Assembly (NCBI GenBank): GCA_018806985.1 | Contig: JADANN010000217.1 | Location: 43,815-107,814, forward strand | Length of the DNA stretch: 64,000 nucleotides | From: Angiostrongylus vasorum | Taxonomy: Eukaryota > Nematoda > Chromadorea > Rhabditida > Metastrongylidae | Reading direction: 5' to 3' | Shown: positions 30,969 to 42,905 of the stretch, piece by piece | How the letters are laid out: each line of letters starts with the position of its first letter | Position numbering within the stretch: position 1 is the stretch's first letter | Made by a program: the position numbers and the translations under genes | The notes under the pieces: model-generated | What the model was told of the DNA's origin: nothing | The model's input: only the letters and a program-made list of their open reading frames with translations | The model's database searches: none

Positions 30969-33371
30969 GGAGCTACACTTACCCATCCCTCATTTGAATA
31001 TAAACTCTAAAATTTCATACACAAGTGAAGCAAATATATGTCTGAACCTAAAGATAAGTCTAATAGTAAGATCCATGATTTTACCATGTTCTAAAACCCT
31101 ATAGACAAGATCTCCTACCTGAACAAAAGTCTATTTTGTACAAACGTAATAGACAGCACAAAACTAAGTGCTTAAGTAATCTTAAATCATCAATAAATAT
31201 TATCTGCTTCGTAACATTATAATAATACCGGTGTATAGACAGCCTAGTAGTCAAATGGTGCTGAGTGATCAGCTGCCATTTCGTCGACGATAACTCAGGA
31301 AGCTCGCCTTCTATAATGCTTCGACTATGCTAGAAGTCAGATAATCGGGAGCATCTGTCGGAAAACGCTTATTCCGCGGATTTGTGCACGTTATGCGTTA
31401 TTCGAGAGTATCTCTCGCAACAAACACAGAGCAAACACGACTTATCACGAAAAAAAGAACAGCTCAATGATTTAGGAATTACAGTAACCGACAGAAAGAA
31501 GGAGAACCAAAGGAAGAAAATGAGCAAAAGCTGTTCTTAACGGCATTCTTGCTCAACTCCATCAGCCAGTTACTACGCTCAGAAAATCTCCGCTCCTTTA
31601 TTTCCGAAATCATCTGCAATAGATAATTTTCTTTGAGCGAATCATTTCCAAACGGTGAAAAACTGTTTCCGTCCATTTTTTTCTAAGTGTTTTTTGAACG
31701 AACGCGATAGAAAACCGACTTGTTTAGTCGTAGTTTTCTGCCAAGAGCATAAGGGAAGTTAAACATCAAGAAGTTTTTCACTCACATAATTTTTGTGTAT
31801 TTTCGCCGAATTCAGACAATCCCGTATGAATTTCGAAACCGACTTTCCTTCAAACTCGGTATGACTAATCAATATGTATTCTTTCCTTTATGAGCTTGCA
31901 CGAGTTTGATAAATATATTTATTTGCGGCTAAAGTTTCCACGTCGTTAAACGAGAATAAACATATTTATCAACCTTGCGTAAGCTCGTAAAAGAAAGAGT
32001 CCAAATCTTCTATGTAGTTCTCGGATTTAGTCAAAATTCGTCTTTTCTCACAGAGATTTGGTTTTAACAGCTTGACTTCTTCCTCAAATCGTAGGTGATG
32101 ATTCCATACGAACGTGTTAAATTTCATATCCTCCTGTTTTAGTCGGTACGAAACATTTCTGGAGTGGATGACGGAAATCTTCAACGAGACAAAGAAATCT
32201 TTTCGCAGCCCACGAGCTAACGAGCTGTCTGGATCTCATTGAAAAAGCCAGTAGTTGCTTTTGGTCCACGATTAAAACGACCGGAAATCACTCGGGAGGT
32301 AGCAAACGAAGCAAAGAAATAACGAACAAATAAGAAGCTTCTACCTAATCAGTAGCACTCAAGAGAAAAATCAGGCCTACTGAGTCGAGAGTTTCTCCGA
32401 TGTCTCGGAGCAATGTCACCATAGTCGGAACATTTTAACGGAATCTCTCACAAGAAATATCAATCTGAACTCGATGTTTGGTTAAATCAGTGATGGCTTA
32501 TCCGATAAACTCTTTAAGTAGTACATGTACTTCTATAATTCTCACAGTCGCATTAAATCGAGGTGAATGGCCAAAACATATTATCCAATTAAGCTCTGGT
32601 CCCAGTTAGTCCCACGCAGTCAGACTCACGAAGTGCAAATGATCGAGCTGAAGCGACTAGTCTAAAGAAGGTCTATGCAGTTGCGGAGAAAATTCCTCTT
32701 GCTGGGAACTTTAACCCTTGATGATCTTATGCAAAACTAATCAATAACATGTCTTTCTGCGACTCATCAAACCTTTGGGTGAGCGTACGTGCAGACTCCT
32801 CCACCGCCTGGTGTTGGCAACCACGAAAACCACTTTTAGGTTAAGAACTGCTGCACCATCGTCGGTCCATGCTCTCAGCATACAGCTCCTGGAATCTAGT
32901 ACATATTTCTATAGAGGAATCTCCTACGAATCTCCTTTCACCTCGAAAACACTCCCTGGTTTGACATCATCTTCGAAAACTTTCGACAATTAGTTCAAAC
33001 CAGCTGCGCCATACTAATGAGATTACTCAAACCGTAGCAATGATTGACTACCAGTAGAAATTGAGTACTCAAAGAAAAAATGGTTTGTGAAGCTAAAGCT
33101 CCCATTTTTGGTTATCGGCAGTTTGTTCGGGCCAAATGTGTTCTCCAGCTGCCAATATTTGTTGAGCAAGCAAGTGAAAACACCAAGCAAATTTCTCTAG
33201 TCGGTACCTTGTTGGATAGCAACTAAAAGACGACTGAAGGTAGATGAAATTCCACCAATTATTAGTGTTCAAAGTAACCTTTTCAACAATCACAAGAGGC
33301 TTTCCGAGCTTTCTTCATAGTTTCGACAGCACTAAACACAATTTGTAGCTTTCGAATCTACGGCAAAGGGA

Positions 33372-33660
33372 AGCGTGTGGCGCAGTGGTCGGAGGCGTCC
33401 TGAAAGCACCCAGGTGGAATCGATCCCCGCGTCCACGGTCCGCCAAGCCTTCCACCCCTCCGGAGCCGGCAAATTGGTGCCAGACTTGTTTGGAAGGAAA
33501 TACATTACTGGCGCGTTACATCGGTAGACAACGATGAATCACTGTAAAGGCCGGATATGCATTCAATCACCTCCAGCGATGTTTAATGGAGTCGAATGTG
33601 TGGCGTATCCTACGGGAGATTGATCAATGCCGAAAGCCTTATCCTTTCTTTTTATTTGTC
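33372..33660 (+). mobile_element. SINE A, full-length
   Basis: The best-defined copy. Box A-like TGGCGCAGTGG (33378-33388) and box B-like GGAATCGATCCC (33416-33427) are spaced as in tRNA genes. Then come the core CAAGCCTTCCACCCCTCCGG and GGCAAATTGGTGCCAGACTT, and the tail GCATTCAATCACCTCC, GATTGATCAATGCCGAAAGC, CTTATCCTTTCTTTTTATTT. Pol III-driven SINE structure with no protein. It is absent from the left inverted arm. Confidence 0.7.
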
Positions 33661-33914
33661 CAGGTAGATCATACGGATTGAGGTAATGGTGCCTTTGACA
33701 GAGTCCTAAATATTGTTTCATTTGAGATCAGTATCATAACACGATGCTATTTTTTCACGATGTTAATTATAAATGTTAAAAGAGTAATCAAAACTAGAGT
33801 TAATTATGGAAGCATAATAAAAAAAATAAATTGAGGTAGGACAGCTAAAAATATGGGGGCAATAATGAAACAGTATGACAGAATTGACTTAATATCGTTA
33901 GAAAAATGAAATAA

Positions 33915-34065
33915 ACTTAACTAGATCTAGCTGAGGGACAAGTGAAATAAGGACCCGCATGGTGTGGTGGTGAACGCGTTAGCCCCTGGAAAGGCTAATG
34001 CCGCGTTCCGCTCCTCACCGTACACACCTGCGGTCCGGAGTTTTTGCAAATATCTCAGCATTGTT
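33915..34065 (+). mobile_element. SINE B copy (right inverted arm)
   Basis: Reads ATGGTGTGGTGGTGAACGCG (box A-like), then GCCGCGTTCCGCTCCTCACC (box B region), then TGCGGTCCGGAGTTTTTGC. It mirrors 16425-16560. Confidence 0.6.
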
Positions 34066-34155
34066 GAGGGTGTATTTCGGACAAAAACATGCCGCAATAA
34101 ATTATAGTCGGCAGAATTTTTGAAACAAGCAATCATACCAGTACTGATAACGTTC

Positions 34156-34280
34156 GCGTGTGGCGTAGGTCAGAAGTGCCCTGCGACACACACGTGGAAT
34201 CGATCGCCGCGCCCCATGGTCCACCAAGCCTTCCGTCCCTCCGGGTTCGACAAATTGGTACCAGGCTAGTCTGGGAGGAT
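34156..34280 (+). mobile_element. SINE A head only
   Basis: GTGTGGCGTAGGTCAGAAG (box A with one base lost), CACACGTGGAATCGATCG (box B), CCAAGCCTTCCGTCCCTCCG, ACAAATTGGTACCAGGCT. The 3' half is absent. Confidence 0.6.
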
Positions 34281-34304
34281 GGCAGCACTTCCTCAAGCAC
34301 GAAA

Positions 34305-35500
34305 TAAAGTATTAACAACAGGAATAGACTTTGTGAAAACGTGCAAGAACGTCTCTAATTTCATACGTGGTACTTCTCCAAACATTTCTAAAAAAATCAA
34401 TAAAGGGATTTGCTAGTCAAATAAAACGTTGCTTCAGCATATGAACCTGCTCAACAGCCAATTTTATTTTCTCTTTGCACTAAGGACGAGATGGGGAGAT
34501 TCTTACGCCGCTTTGTGAAAATTCGTGCATCGTACAGTATGGAATGCATTCTCAGCGACAGTGTTTCGGTTTTCTTAGGGAGGTCATTTACCAAATTGAC
34601 CTGTGGATGGTGGCGTGGTGGCACTTGCATAAAAAACTTCGGAATCGGTGGCGTATAACAACTGAAATCGTATGCGTCTTATGACGAACGTGCACATCTC
34701 ATAGTGCTCTACGATCAGTGAAGAAAAAGGATAAATCAGACCCTGACCATCAACGGTAAGCAGATTGACTTAAAAGTTTGGAAAGATGCAAACCACTGAT
34801 TTGGTAAATCAGTAAATGACGCCCTGTGCTTCACATGTATTTTCAACAGTGTCCACAACTCTCAATGAAATCTCATTTTCACAGCAGCGACCGATTCATG
34901 ACTGCCAACTCTCCACTGTCACTATTCTCACTGTTGTTCAGTCTTTTCTCCTCATCCGATCTGCTGTCGTGAGAAAAACCAAGACGAAAGTTTGGCGTTG
35001 TAGATGGGTAGAAGGCGATATCTATCTCTCGATGAACATTTTTCTTGCAAAATCTAACGAAAAAAAGGGTTTTTCACCCTTTCTAGAGTAAGCCTTAGCA
35101 ACTCACTTATGATATCGCTCCCTAAAGACCCACTCAACATTCCTTAAAAGAACGGCTATGGAGCGTCTGATATTTTCTTCGTAAAAAGACGACTTCTTTT
35201 TCCTACTACACCAGAACTGACCTCAAATTTTAGCAGTAGGTCTGTGCGAAAGAGTCATAAAAACGTTCTTCTAGAAGGATTCAAAATTCGGTATCGACAG
35301 CGAAAATGTCGAAAAACTAGTGTCATGACCTTATAATAGACGAAGCACTAAAGAGTCTAGTGGCTGCATTTCCAAAATTTCACGACTTCGGCCAGTAACG
35401 ATATAAAACATGTGTACTGCTGAGGTGAGAATTTGGTTATAAAAGGAAAAAGAATTCGATATTGATTAATCCGCAACGGACTTGATTCATACTTCAATTA
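34305..35500 (+). repeat. Block alpha, middle fragment
   Basis: Parallel to 50100-51340: TTTCATACGTGGT, AAACATTTCTAAAAAAATC, AATAAAGGGATTTRCTAGTC, then GATGGTGGCGTGGTGGCAC and GTGCTCTACGAT through AATGAACAT. It ends with the SINE A tail (GATATTGATTAATCC) as at 51.3 kb. No gene seen. Confidence 0.7.
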
Positions 35501-35879
35501 AAGCATATGAAAATACTAAAGTGATAAGTTCTAAAAACCAACCCTAGATATAAAAAATCGCAGCATTCTGCTTTGAAAATATATGTATTAAACATCCATA
35601 AAAAACAAAACCTTTATTCAAAAAAAATCACACAAATAATTAAAACAATAAAATCGGACGTCTCACATGTTACAATATATTAGGTGCTTGGCCGTCGGGT
35701 TGCGACGCCCAGTGATGATGAACTACGTCAAGTGTGCTTAACGGTGGCGGATGAGGGCTCACAGTAGCGAGTTCCGTAATGGATCAGATTACAACAAAAG
35801 CGCGTGGTAACGTAGGGCGTGCTTTGCTTGCTACGGAAGCAGTGAAGCGAAAGCGACAGCCTATTAAAGAGTAGTGAAC

Positions 35880-38285
35880 TGGTTGCTGAGCCAGAATGGA
35901 AGATTTACCTTCGTGAAACAGCAGATTTGATACTAAGGAAATATATTAATAAGGAAATAGTTGTTATAACATTTATTGTTCGTTGTGTGGAGAAAAAACC
36001 CATAGTACACGCATCACACTTGACATAAGCAGTGATAGATCCCTCAACTCACTAGCAATTTACGTTAGCGTTAGCTAAGCCTCCAATGCATGCAGTAAGC
36101 CCCCCAATCCGTAGACCATCAAACAAATGCTGGATTTCTTGTCAAGTAGCACTTAACTTGTGCTGCATATCACACATGAGAAAAGAAAGTTATCATTGTC
36201 AAAGTGGTTCTGTAATGTCGGTGCTGGGACCATACGACGATTATGTCACGTAGATCTACCAGTTCTCATAACAACACTTTGTCTGTTATTCTAATTATTA
36301 TATTATTGTTAGCTCTGTAAGCCGATGATAAAAAAATATATCTGTTACTGGGAAAAAAAAATCCTTGTTTGAAGGAGGTTGCAGCCAGTTTTCATTAAGA
36401 AACCGATTGGCAGCTTAAGTTTAAAAGCTTAGAGTTTAGTAGGATATAGAGTTACAATAGTGAGGAAGTTTGTGATATCTTTCACTTTTACTTTAACGCA
36501 TGGTAGCTGATCAACATCGACAATTGTTCTCTCTGTTATGTAGCTAGTGTTTTTCTCCATAACCCATAACAAAGCGAAAAAAAAGAAACTAGCGCTTATT
36601 CTTTTCTGCATCCGACGTATTTGATACCTTATACTGGTGCGGCTGTTCCAACTTCGATGACTGGGAACCCAACCACACCAAAAATGGACTCAGTTTCCTG
36701 TAAAGGCTTCACCTCACAATAAAGCTTTCCTATTCACTCATCTGAACTCTGTGATACAGTTGACATCACCTGAAGGCAGCTCTGTATTTTTCTCCACTCC
36801 AGCACCTATCTATTATAGATCGCTTCTTTTTTTGTCTTCACACAACTTTTCTCCCTTTTGAAGTGAAATCGAGGCTCCGGAAGAGGCGAGAGACACGGAA
36901 GGACAGCCCAATAAAGTTGTTTCTTCGAAATTAAACTCCTTTCAGCTTAACAATAAACGACTATGCATAAACTTCCCATTTTGTTCTTGAAAACCTGCCT
37001 TTGCTTAACATCGGCGCGATGAATAGTCAGCATGTTATTGGACAATTCGGCTTGTGTAAGGCTCTAACAAAACCTCCAGTCGAATTAAGGAGAAAAAAAT
37101 CGGTTCATTGGCGGGATAAAAAGTTTTTTCCTGTTTGGTTTTTTCTATTTTGACGTCTTCATTCCGAATTTTTTATTTCACACACCAAACTTATTTGGAG
37201 AGTTCCGGCGTTTTTGGATTTCATCAATAGTTACTCGATTTCTTTTCAAAACATCGCTTTAGATAGTCTTTAGCTCCACCGCCTGTTTCTACACTGTAGT
37301 TATATTTGCTCAGTACTTGATGATTGAATACAAGTGTCTACTCTGTTCTACTTACCTTTTGCATGCTTTGTGACTGCTTCTAGCGTTATCCTTATCAATA
37401 CGTCACAGATTCTCACGTGCTCAAAACAGACCACATTGAACGACAAACGTACACAGAAGGTATGACTGGAAACTACGCAGAAAACCATAGCACTTGTGAA
37501 AGCGGACCATCAAAATAGTAAACTAAACAAGAACTATTGTCAATTCCTAAGCTAAAGAATCGATTACGGATATTGTACACCAAGAATCTCATGAATGGTA
37601 GCAGATTCAAATCTTTTATGTTTGAAAACAATAACAATCATAGTAGGTTTCCATCCGATTACTGGAATGTATGAAACGATGCCACTTAAAATAAATGGAA
37701 TGAAAAACCCACATATTCATCGAATGTTTTTAAATCGAATACCAATTAGAATAATCGGAGAATTTCACGGACGTACAAAGCCAAATGCTTGTGACAACTT
37801 ATTCGTACGAGCACAGTAAAGCACACCTGATCCTTCATAGATTTCGCTAGTACTCTGGTGCAATCCCTCGTCATTTCGAGGCGGTAGAAGATAGCAAACC
37901 CTTCCAATGACCCAACTGAATGGATGCGTCGTTGCCTTGTCAAACAGGCCACACAGCAACGGCCGCAATCTTCGGAACTACTACCTAATACCGTTAAGTT
38001 ATAAGGACATTTCTATTGTTAAAGCTGGATCATGCTTGATAATTGTTATATCTTTCAGGAGTGATCTTCATTCACTCTGTCAATCGTAGCCATTGACAAT
38101 GGAAATCGCTTTTTAACACCTTAATGACCTGATAATTCTTAGTCGCGTATTGTCGATGTAGCAACAGAATCTTTTTCAACAATTTCCCTGACACCTCCTA
38201 AAGCGGAAAAAACTATTATAGCCTTGCCCATCATTCGTCGACGGTCCACCACAAGGAATTGTGTAGGCCGGAACTGCATTCAGTT
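35880..38285 (+). repeat. Block D, second copy
   Basis: Parallel to 21470-24260 without the RTE insertion. The possible membrane-protein stretch (37950-37190, minus strand) is less open than in the first copy. For example, the segment corresponding to ARASTEQTLVFNH contains a stop, and a GTAAGTAGA word appears there. Confidence 0.7.
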
Positions 38286-38894
38286 AGTTGTAGACAGCAT
38301 CGGTGAAGTCAAATGCGTGGTGCCTCCCATAGAGATTTAGATCAACGCCAAACGATTTATCTTAATATTCTTCATCAACCTGTGACTCAGCTGCGTGGGA
38401 GAACTGCAAAATTCAGTCGACCTGGTAGGAACAGAGACTCAGTGGACTGGTAATTTGGTGGCTTCTTTGAAAGACCAGATCGGAATGTAGTTTGATATCG
38501 CTTTTTGCACTGTTCATCCTTCAAATAGTTCAGTGTGCTTCCTGGACTTCCTAACTGTACCTAAGATAAGGTCTTCACTATTCGGAAATCCAATCACGTC
38601 GATTTCTTTTCCGACAGACTGTGGTTTATATCGCAGAATATATATGACGTTTCGCTTACATAATTCAATCGTTTACCTATTATTCGTTTAACTTTCAATT
38701 AATGTCTTTGCCTCAATTTTCTCTTCCCAAAATGATGCTGATGTTATCAGGACGAAATGTCTGCTGTAGCTGTTCAGATGTTAGGAGTATGTGATCGGTC
38801 TCGATCTCCAAAAAAACTTAATCAATAAAAGAAACAATGCACGTTCTCGAGCAAAAAAAGGCTTGCGCAGTCCTTTTCGCCCTTTTCGCAGAGG
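38286..38894. other. Unassigned spacer
   Basis: Nothing recognised beyond scattered short open frames. Confidence 0.35.
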
Positions 38895-40240
38895 CGTTAA
38901 AAGTCGATCTTTCGAGAAGAAACTCTTGCAGCGTCTTTTTAAATTTTAGCACCTTCCAAAAAGCGGCAACAATTTCATGAATTACTATTCACTCTAGACA
39001 ATAATAGGGATTTCATACCATGCTGGTAAATTAGACAATATACAGTGTCCCATCTCTGACGGTGTTCTGTTAAAATATACAAGTAGCAACAAAACTGTAA
39101 TCGTATAGAAGAAAAAAAAGTTCTTCACATGGAACTCGTCACCTCGTAGACTCGTTATACTGCAGAAAATCTTAACATATACAGTGTTTGTTTGTAAATA
39201 CGTATTGATTAATTTTTTGGCACACTCTATTATACCCATAACACAAGAAAAGGATAAAGCTCTCGCCGTTGATCAATCCCCTGAGGGATGTCCCATGCAT
39301 TCGATTTCATCAAGTGCCGATGGAGGTGATTGAATGCATGTTTCGCCTCTACAGTTACTCGCGGTGACCTACCAATGATTCAAACCAGTACTGCTATCCT
39401 CCCAGACAAGTCTGGTGCCAATTTACCGACCCAGGAGGGATGGAAGGCTTGGTGGGTAATGAGCGCGGGGATCGATTCCACGTGTGTATCGCTGTGGCGC
39501 CTCCAGCCACTGCTCCACACGTGCGCTTGTAACACATTAAGCATACTAAAACCATGGATGCCAACGCGGGTCTATTTGTGAGGGGTTTTCATGGCTTGCG
39601 CCCTCTCCATAGCACAGTGGACTTCCTCTTGTAATGTGGCTGCACCTTGTGCCGTATTCCTAAAATTTTACACGTCATTGCGACTGAAATTACAAGCATA
39701 ATGACATGAAAATGTCCTGCGACATCATGATCTAACAGAGAACACTTTAGGCACAAAAATACCAGTGAATATCAAAAAATAGGATGTCTCGAAGAAATCA
39801 TGAAAATATGCTGGGACTTACTTGTTGTCTCGGGAACCACATTCGAGATGAATTTATTAGCTTCATTTGAGGCGCTTACCTGAAATTTATTCTAAAGAAT
39901 GTGCAGGATCGACATCTACAAATTGAGTTTCGACCTACCTGGTCATGGTTACCATTATTAACTATTTCGTCCCAAAACAGCGGTCGAAGTAGTAAGTACT
40001 GATCAACGCTGTAGAGACAGCGTGCAACATCAGCAATAGATCACAAGTGGTCTCCTGAAAGCACCCCGAGAATCACACTTGATAGAACATAAAAGGTGCG
40101 GTGAGAGAACAGACTTCACGTAGCGGCGCATTCTCAATGAAATGCAACATCGCACTATTGTTCCGTTAACAAACTGAGAGGATAAGCGGTAATGTATCGC
40201 AAGAAAATACATTTGTAAAGATAAGCCAATATAAACGGCC
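38895..40240 (+). repeat. Block E, copy 2
   Basis: Parallel to 44145-45510 (starts AAAGTCGATCTTTCGAGAAG, ends ATTTGTAAAGATAARCC) and inverted to 1131-2046. The only large difference from the inverted copy is the SINE A at 39246-39529. No gene assigned. Confidence 0.75.
39246..39529 (-). mobile_element. SINE A insertion with target-site duplication
   Basis: Flanked by TAACACA at 39239-39245 and 39530-39536. Both other block E copies read through this site uninterrupted. Family features are complete in inverted order: AAAAGGATAAAGCTCTCGCC tail, CAGACAAGTCTGGTGCCAAT core, GGATCGATTCCACGTG box B (complement), and a CCACTGCTCC box A region. Confidence 0.85.
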
Positions 40241-41224
40241 CCAGCGGCTGAGGGAGACAGTATTTTGGGGGAAGGAGAGGGATACTGACGAGCCGTGTTT
40301 TCGGCTGAGCTTTGGATCAACATTATAGCGGTGAGGTGCTCACTAGCATGATCGATGAGGACAGTAAGTTACGAGCATTGACGGTGCTATGGACAACGAA
40401 TGATGAGTCATCTACGGAACACGGTCAGGCGGCTGCTCGTGGATAACGCTATGTCTGCAACGTGAAGTTTGAGTATCGATGGGTGCCACCATTGCCTAAG
40501 AGTCAAGGGACAGAATGATAATGACTGCAACTGATAAGCCTATAGCGGCTCAACAGAATACATAGCATAAGTTGGCCGCACTGCGGCCTTGTACACATGG
40601 CATACATTGTGGGAAGGGATGGTAAATGCCACCGATGGCGTTGCAAACAGAACGCATTTGGAAACACTCGCCACTATTGACAACGCACTGTAGCCAAGCT
40701 AAAAAACGAGATTCAATAATCTGCAGATTATAAGGATGAATGAGAATGAATGAGAATGAGTGAGAATGAGTTGAGATGATTGGGGATGATTGGGAATGAT
40801 GCTGTGAGGAGCAGATTATCGGCGCTACCGATCGGGGGGTAGGATGAGTGATGGCATGTCGCCGCCGTCGAAGGCACCTAGCTTATATTGTCTGCTGGAG
40901 CCGCGGGCGTAAGCAACCGCGGCCGATCTGGAATGTTGATCCTGGACTGCAAAAAACTGCACTACCTGAAACATCAAACGTCATTGGCTTCGTTGTTTCA
41001 CCAGGAGCTACGCCTCTTCCTTCGGATAAGCCATCGTTGCTGTGCGACTAAAGTCAAACCTAAACCGCTATTGTGCCTGAAAAACTGAACGTAATTGACC
41101 GAGTAGATTATAAACGTTACATTGCGGTAACTAGTGTGAAGCCGCAAGACGGCCATGGTATGGGCATCAAATACTATTGTTTAGAAAGTTAGAGAACTTT
41201 TCCAGAGAGGCGTTCCCTATAAAT
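40241..41224. other. Unassigned region
   Basis: It contains the simple repeat at 40735-40800 and an open frame at 40848-41051 (ALPETSNVIGFVVSPGATPL inside it) that I do not recognise. No splice partner or family evidence supports a gene. Confidence 0.35.
40735..40800. repeat. Tandem GAATGA-type repeat
   Basis: Repeated GATGAATGAGAATGAATGAG, then drifting units GAATGAG, TTGAGATGATTGG, GGATGATTGG, GAATGAT. An imperfect microsatellite. Confidence 0.8.
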
Positions 41225-42600
41225 TTCTTGTTGAACATGAAGGAAGAATAAATATGCATGGCTTGTCGATCCAGCAGATTATGGCTCTCTTAAAGCAGTG
41301 CCTGAACTGCTCGATTTTCACATGTTCTGGGAAATACTGTTCGCAAATGCCTTGCCATAGCGTTTATGTCTAAAGTGGAAGGCCCCGTCCTCGGTCTCGG
41401 CACGCTACTCCCTCTGCAGATACACAGACAATTGTTTTGTTGTCTTCTCTACTCAGAAGATATAAAAAAATTTTTTTGAATTATTGAACAAGCAGTTTGT
41501 GTGCATCAAGTTCTTAACGTTCAAGTTAACTTATCCAACAGTGGTTATGCGAGCAAGGGGTACCCAAAACCAAGTAACAAGAACATCCTGGTTCATTTCC
41601 TTTCCTCCAACCTTTCACACACAAAGAGAGCGCTTGCGAGAAACAAGATTCGAACAGACACCTCTGTGTGCACAAGTAGGGAACTAAAGGAGGAATCGTG
41701 TGACTGGGCTCGGCAAATAGGCATCTCCAATGGCTACGAAATAGTAACCCCCACGAGATAAGTTTAAAAGGAGAGGGAACGCCGCGAAACGAACGCCTTA
41801 GCCAAAACAAAATCCTTTTTGTCTTACCCTTCATTAGCAATGAAATAAATAAAGCGATAAAGCAATGCTTAAGAACGGCAGGTCTAGAATAATCGCTAGC
41901 GATAATTGAAATATCGTCGAATACTCTTCGTCGTCAATTAGTTCGTAACCGCCTATACGCCGTCTATGTGAAACATAAAATTGCGTAATCCTTATAGCAG
42001 GGACGGTGACTGTATGAGTTCAGGTACGATATACCTTATCTCTTATGGTACCTGCGGAGACGAATATATTGGCGAAAGGGGCAGACTTCTATATGTTCGC
42101 ATAAAAGAACACTTAGATGGCAAACGATAACTGAGGCAAGGTACGCCACTAGGGACCCATAGGATACAAAAGCATAGCGGAGACGATTTTGACATAAAAG
42201 TCGCTATTGTCGCACGGGATCTCAAAACACCAACGCGCAAACTCCTTGAGGATTTTTGGACAAATAGGAAAAAATTTGCAATGAACAGAAAAGGAGGAAT
42301 GCGCCGTTATCACACGTGATTTCGCCCCTTACCTTCGTATCCATCGTTGATGCCGGCTGGTGCAGTCGTCAGCCATATGCAACTCTGAGGGGCTGTTCTT
42401 CCTCAGTGGAAGACAGGTGAAAAAAGCGGTGGGTTTTCTCGAGAAGCCGTTGAACTTGCAATTTTTTCATCTTTCTATTTGTGCTATTGAAGCATCTGAC
42501 CAAGTTGCACATTAGTGTACCCTTCCAAGCTCTGATGAAGGCGATTCTGCCGAAACGTCAGCTACGATTGTGTTGTCTGTGTTATTGTAGGGTAGTAATC
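41225..42600 (+). mobile_element. Penelope-like element, RT to GIY-YIG and 3' end
   Basis: The longest PLE copy. RT fingers/palm part: MHGLSIQQIMALLKQCLNC (about 41255). Motif C region: YTDNCFVVFSTQ (about 41420), where the second catalytic Asp is Asn. Thumb and linker: FLNVQVNLSNSGYASKGYPK, SNKNILVHFLSSN, SHTKRALARNKIRTDTSVCT. GIY-YIG endonuclease: DGDCMSSGTIYLIS, then CGDEYIGERGRLLYVRIKEH (about 42010-42115). The zinc-knuckle-like Cys residues before it are partly kept. The tail holds the hammerhead-like motif at 42528-42564. Stops and frameshifts (for example near 41465 and 42128) make it inactive. PLEs copy by target-primed reverse transcription using the GIY-YIG nick. Confidence 0.85.
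42528..42564 (+). ncRNA. Hammerhead-ribozyme-like motif in PLE 3' end
   Basis: In order: AGCT (42528-42531), CTGATGA (42532-42538), an A, GGC / loop GATTCT / GCC (42540-42551), GAAA (42552-42555), CGTC (42556-42559), AGCT (42560-42563). The two AGCT arms pair as stem I and the GGC/GCC pair is stem II. ACGT is a two-base stem III without loop, of the kind proposed to act as dimers in PLEs. The CUGANGA and GAAA boxes match the hammerhead consensus. One unpaired A between core and stem II is a blemish. Whether it cleaves cannot be judged from sequence. Confidence 0.5.
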
Positions 42601-42764
42601 GTATGCTGTTTAACAGCCTCGTGATTGCTGAGAAAGAAAACGACGAATTCGTGATCCAATGCCGAGGTTAATAGAAAGTTGATCTTAGGTACTATTTCAA
42701 CTTTTCATTCAGTGCCTATTGCAGTTTTTCATGGCAGCGTATTATGTGTGACACAACAACAGTG

Positions 42765-42905
42765 ATGATGCGATATTTGCAAAACTCAAGATCGCAGATG
42801 TCTGAGGTGGGAAATGAACGCTCTATTACCCGTTCGGGGGCTAACGCGTTCACCATCACGCCATGCGGGTCCTTGGTTCCGCCTGTCTCTCCATTGCCAT
42901 CTAAA
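42765..42905 (-). mobile_element. SINE B copy
   Basis: Minus-strand copy: TGATGCGATATTTGCAAAAC, GGGGGCTAACGCGTTCACC, CATGCGGGTCCTTGGTTCC, CTGTCTCTCC. No target duplication spotted. Confidence 0.55.

Larger units (their letters stand above)
30970..34065. repeat. Large inverted repeat, right arm
   Basis: Inverted partner of 16430-18948 (boundaries and examples are given there). The spacer between arms is about 12 kb and holds gene copy B, a block D, a PLE and the HACL relic. Relative to the left arm, about 485 bases (33345-33830) containing a SINE A are extra. The outer end carries the same SINE B as the left arm, so SINE B insertion came before the inverted duplication. Confidence 0.8.
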
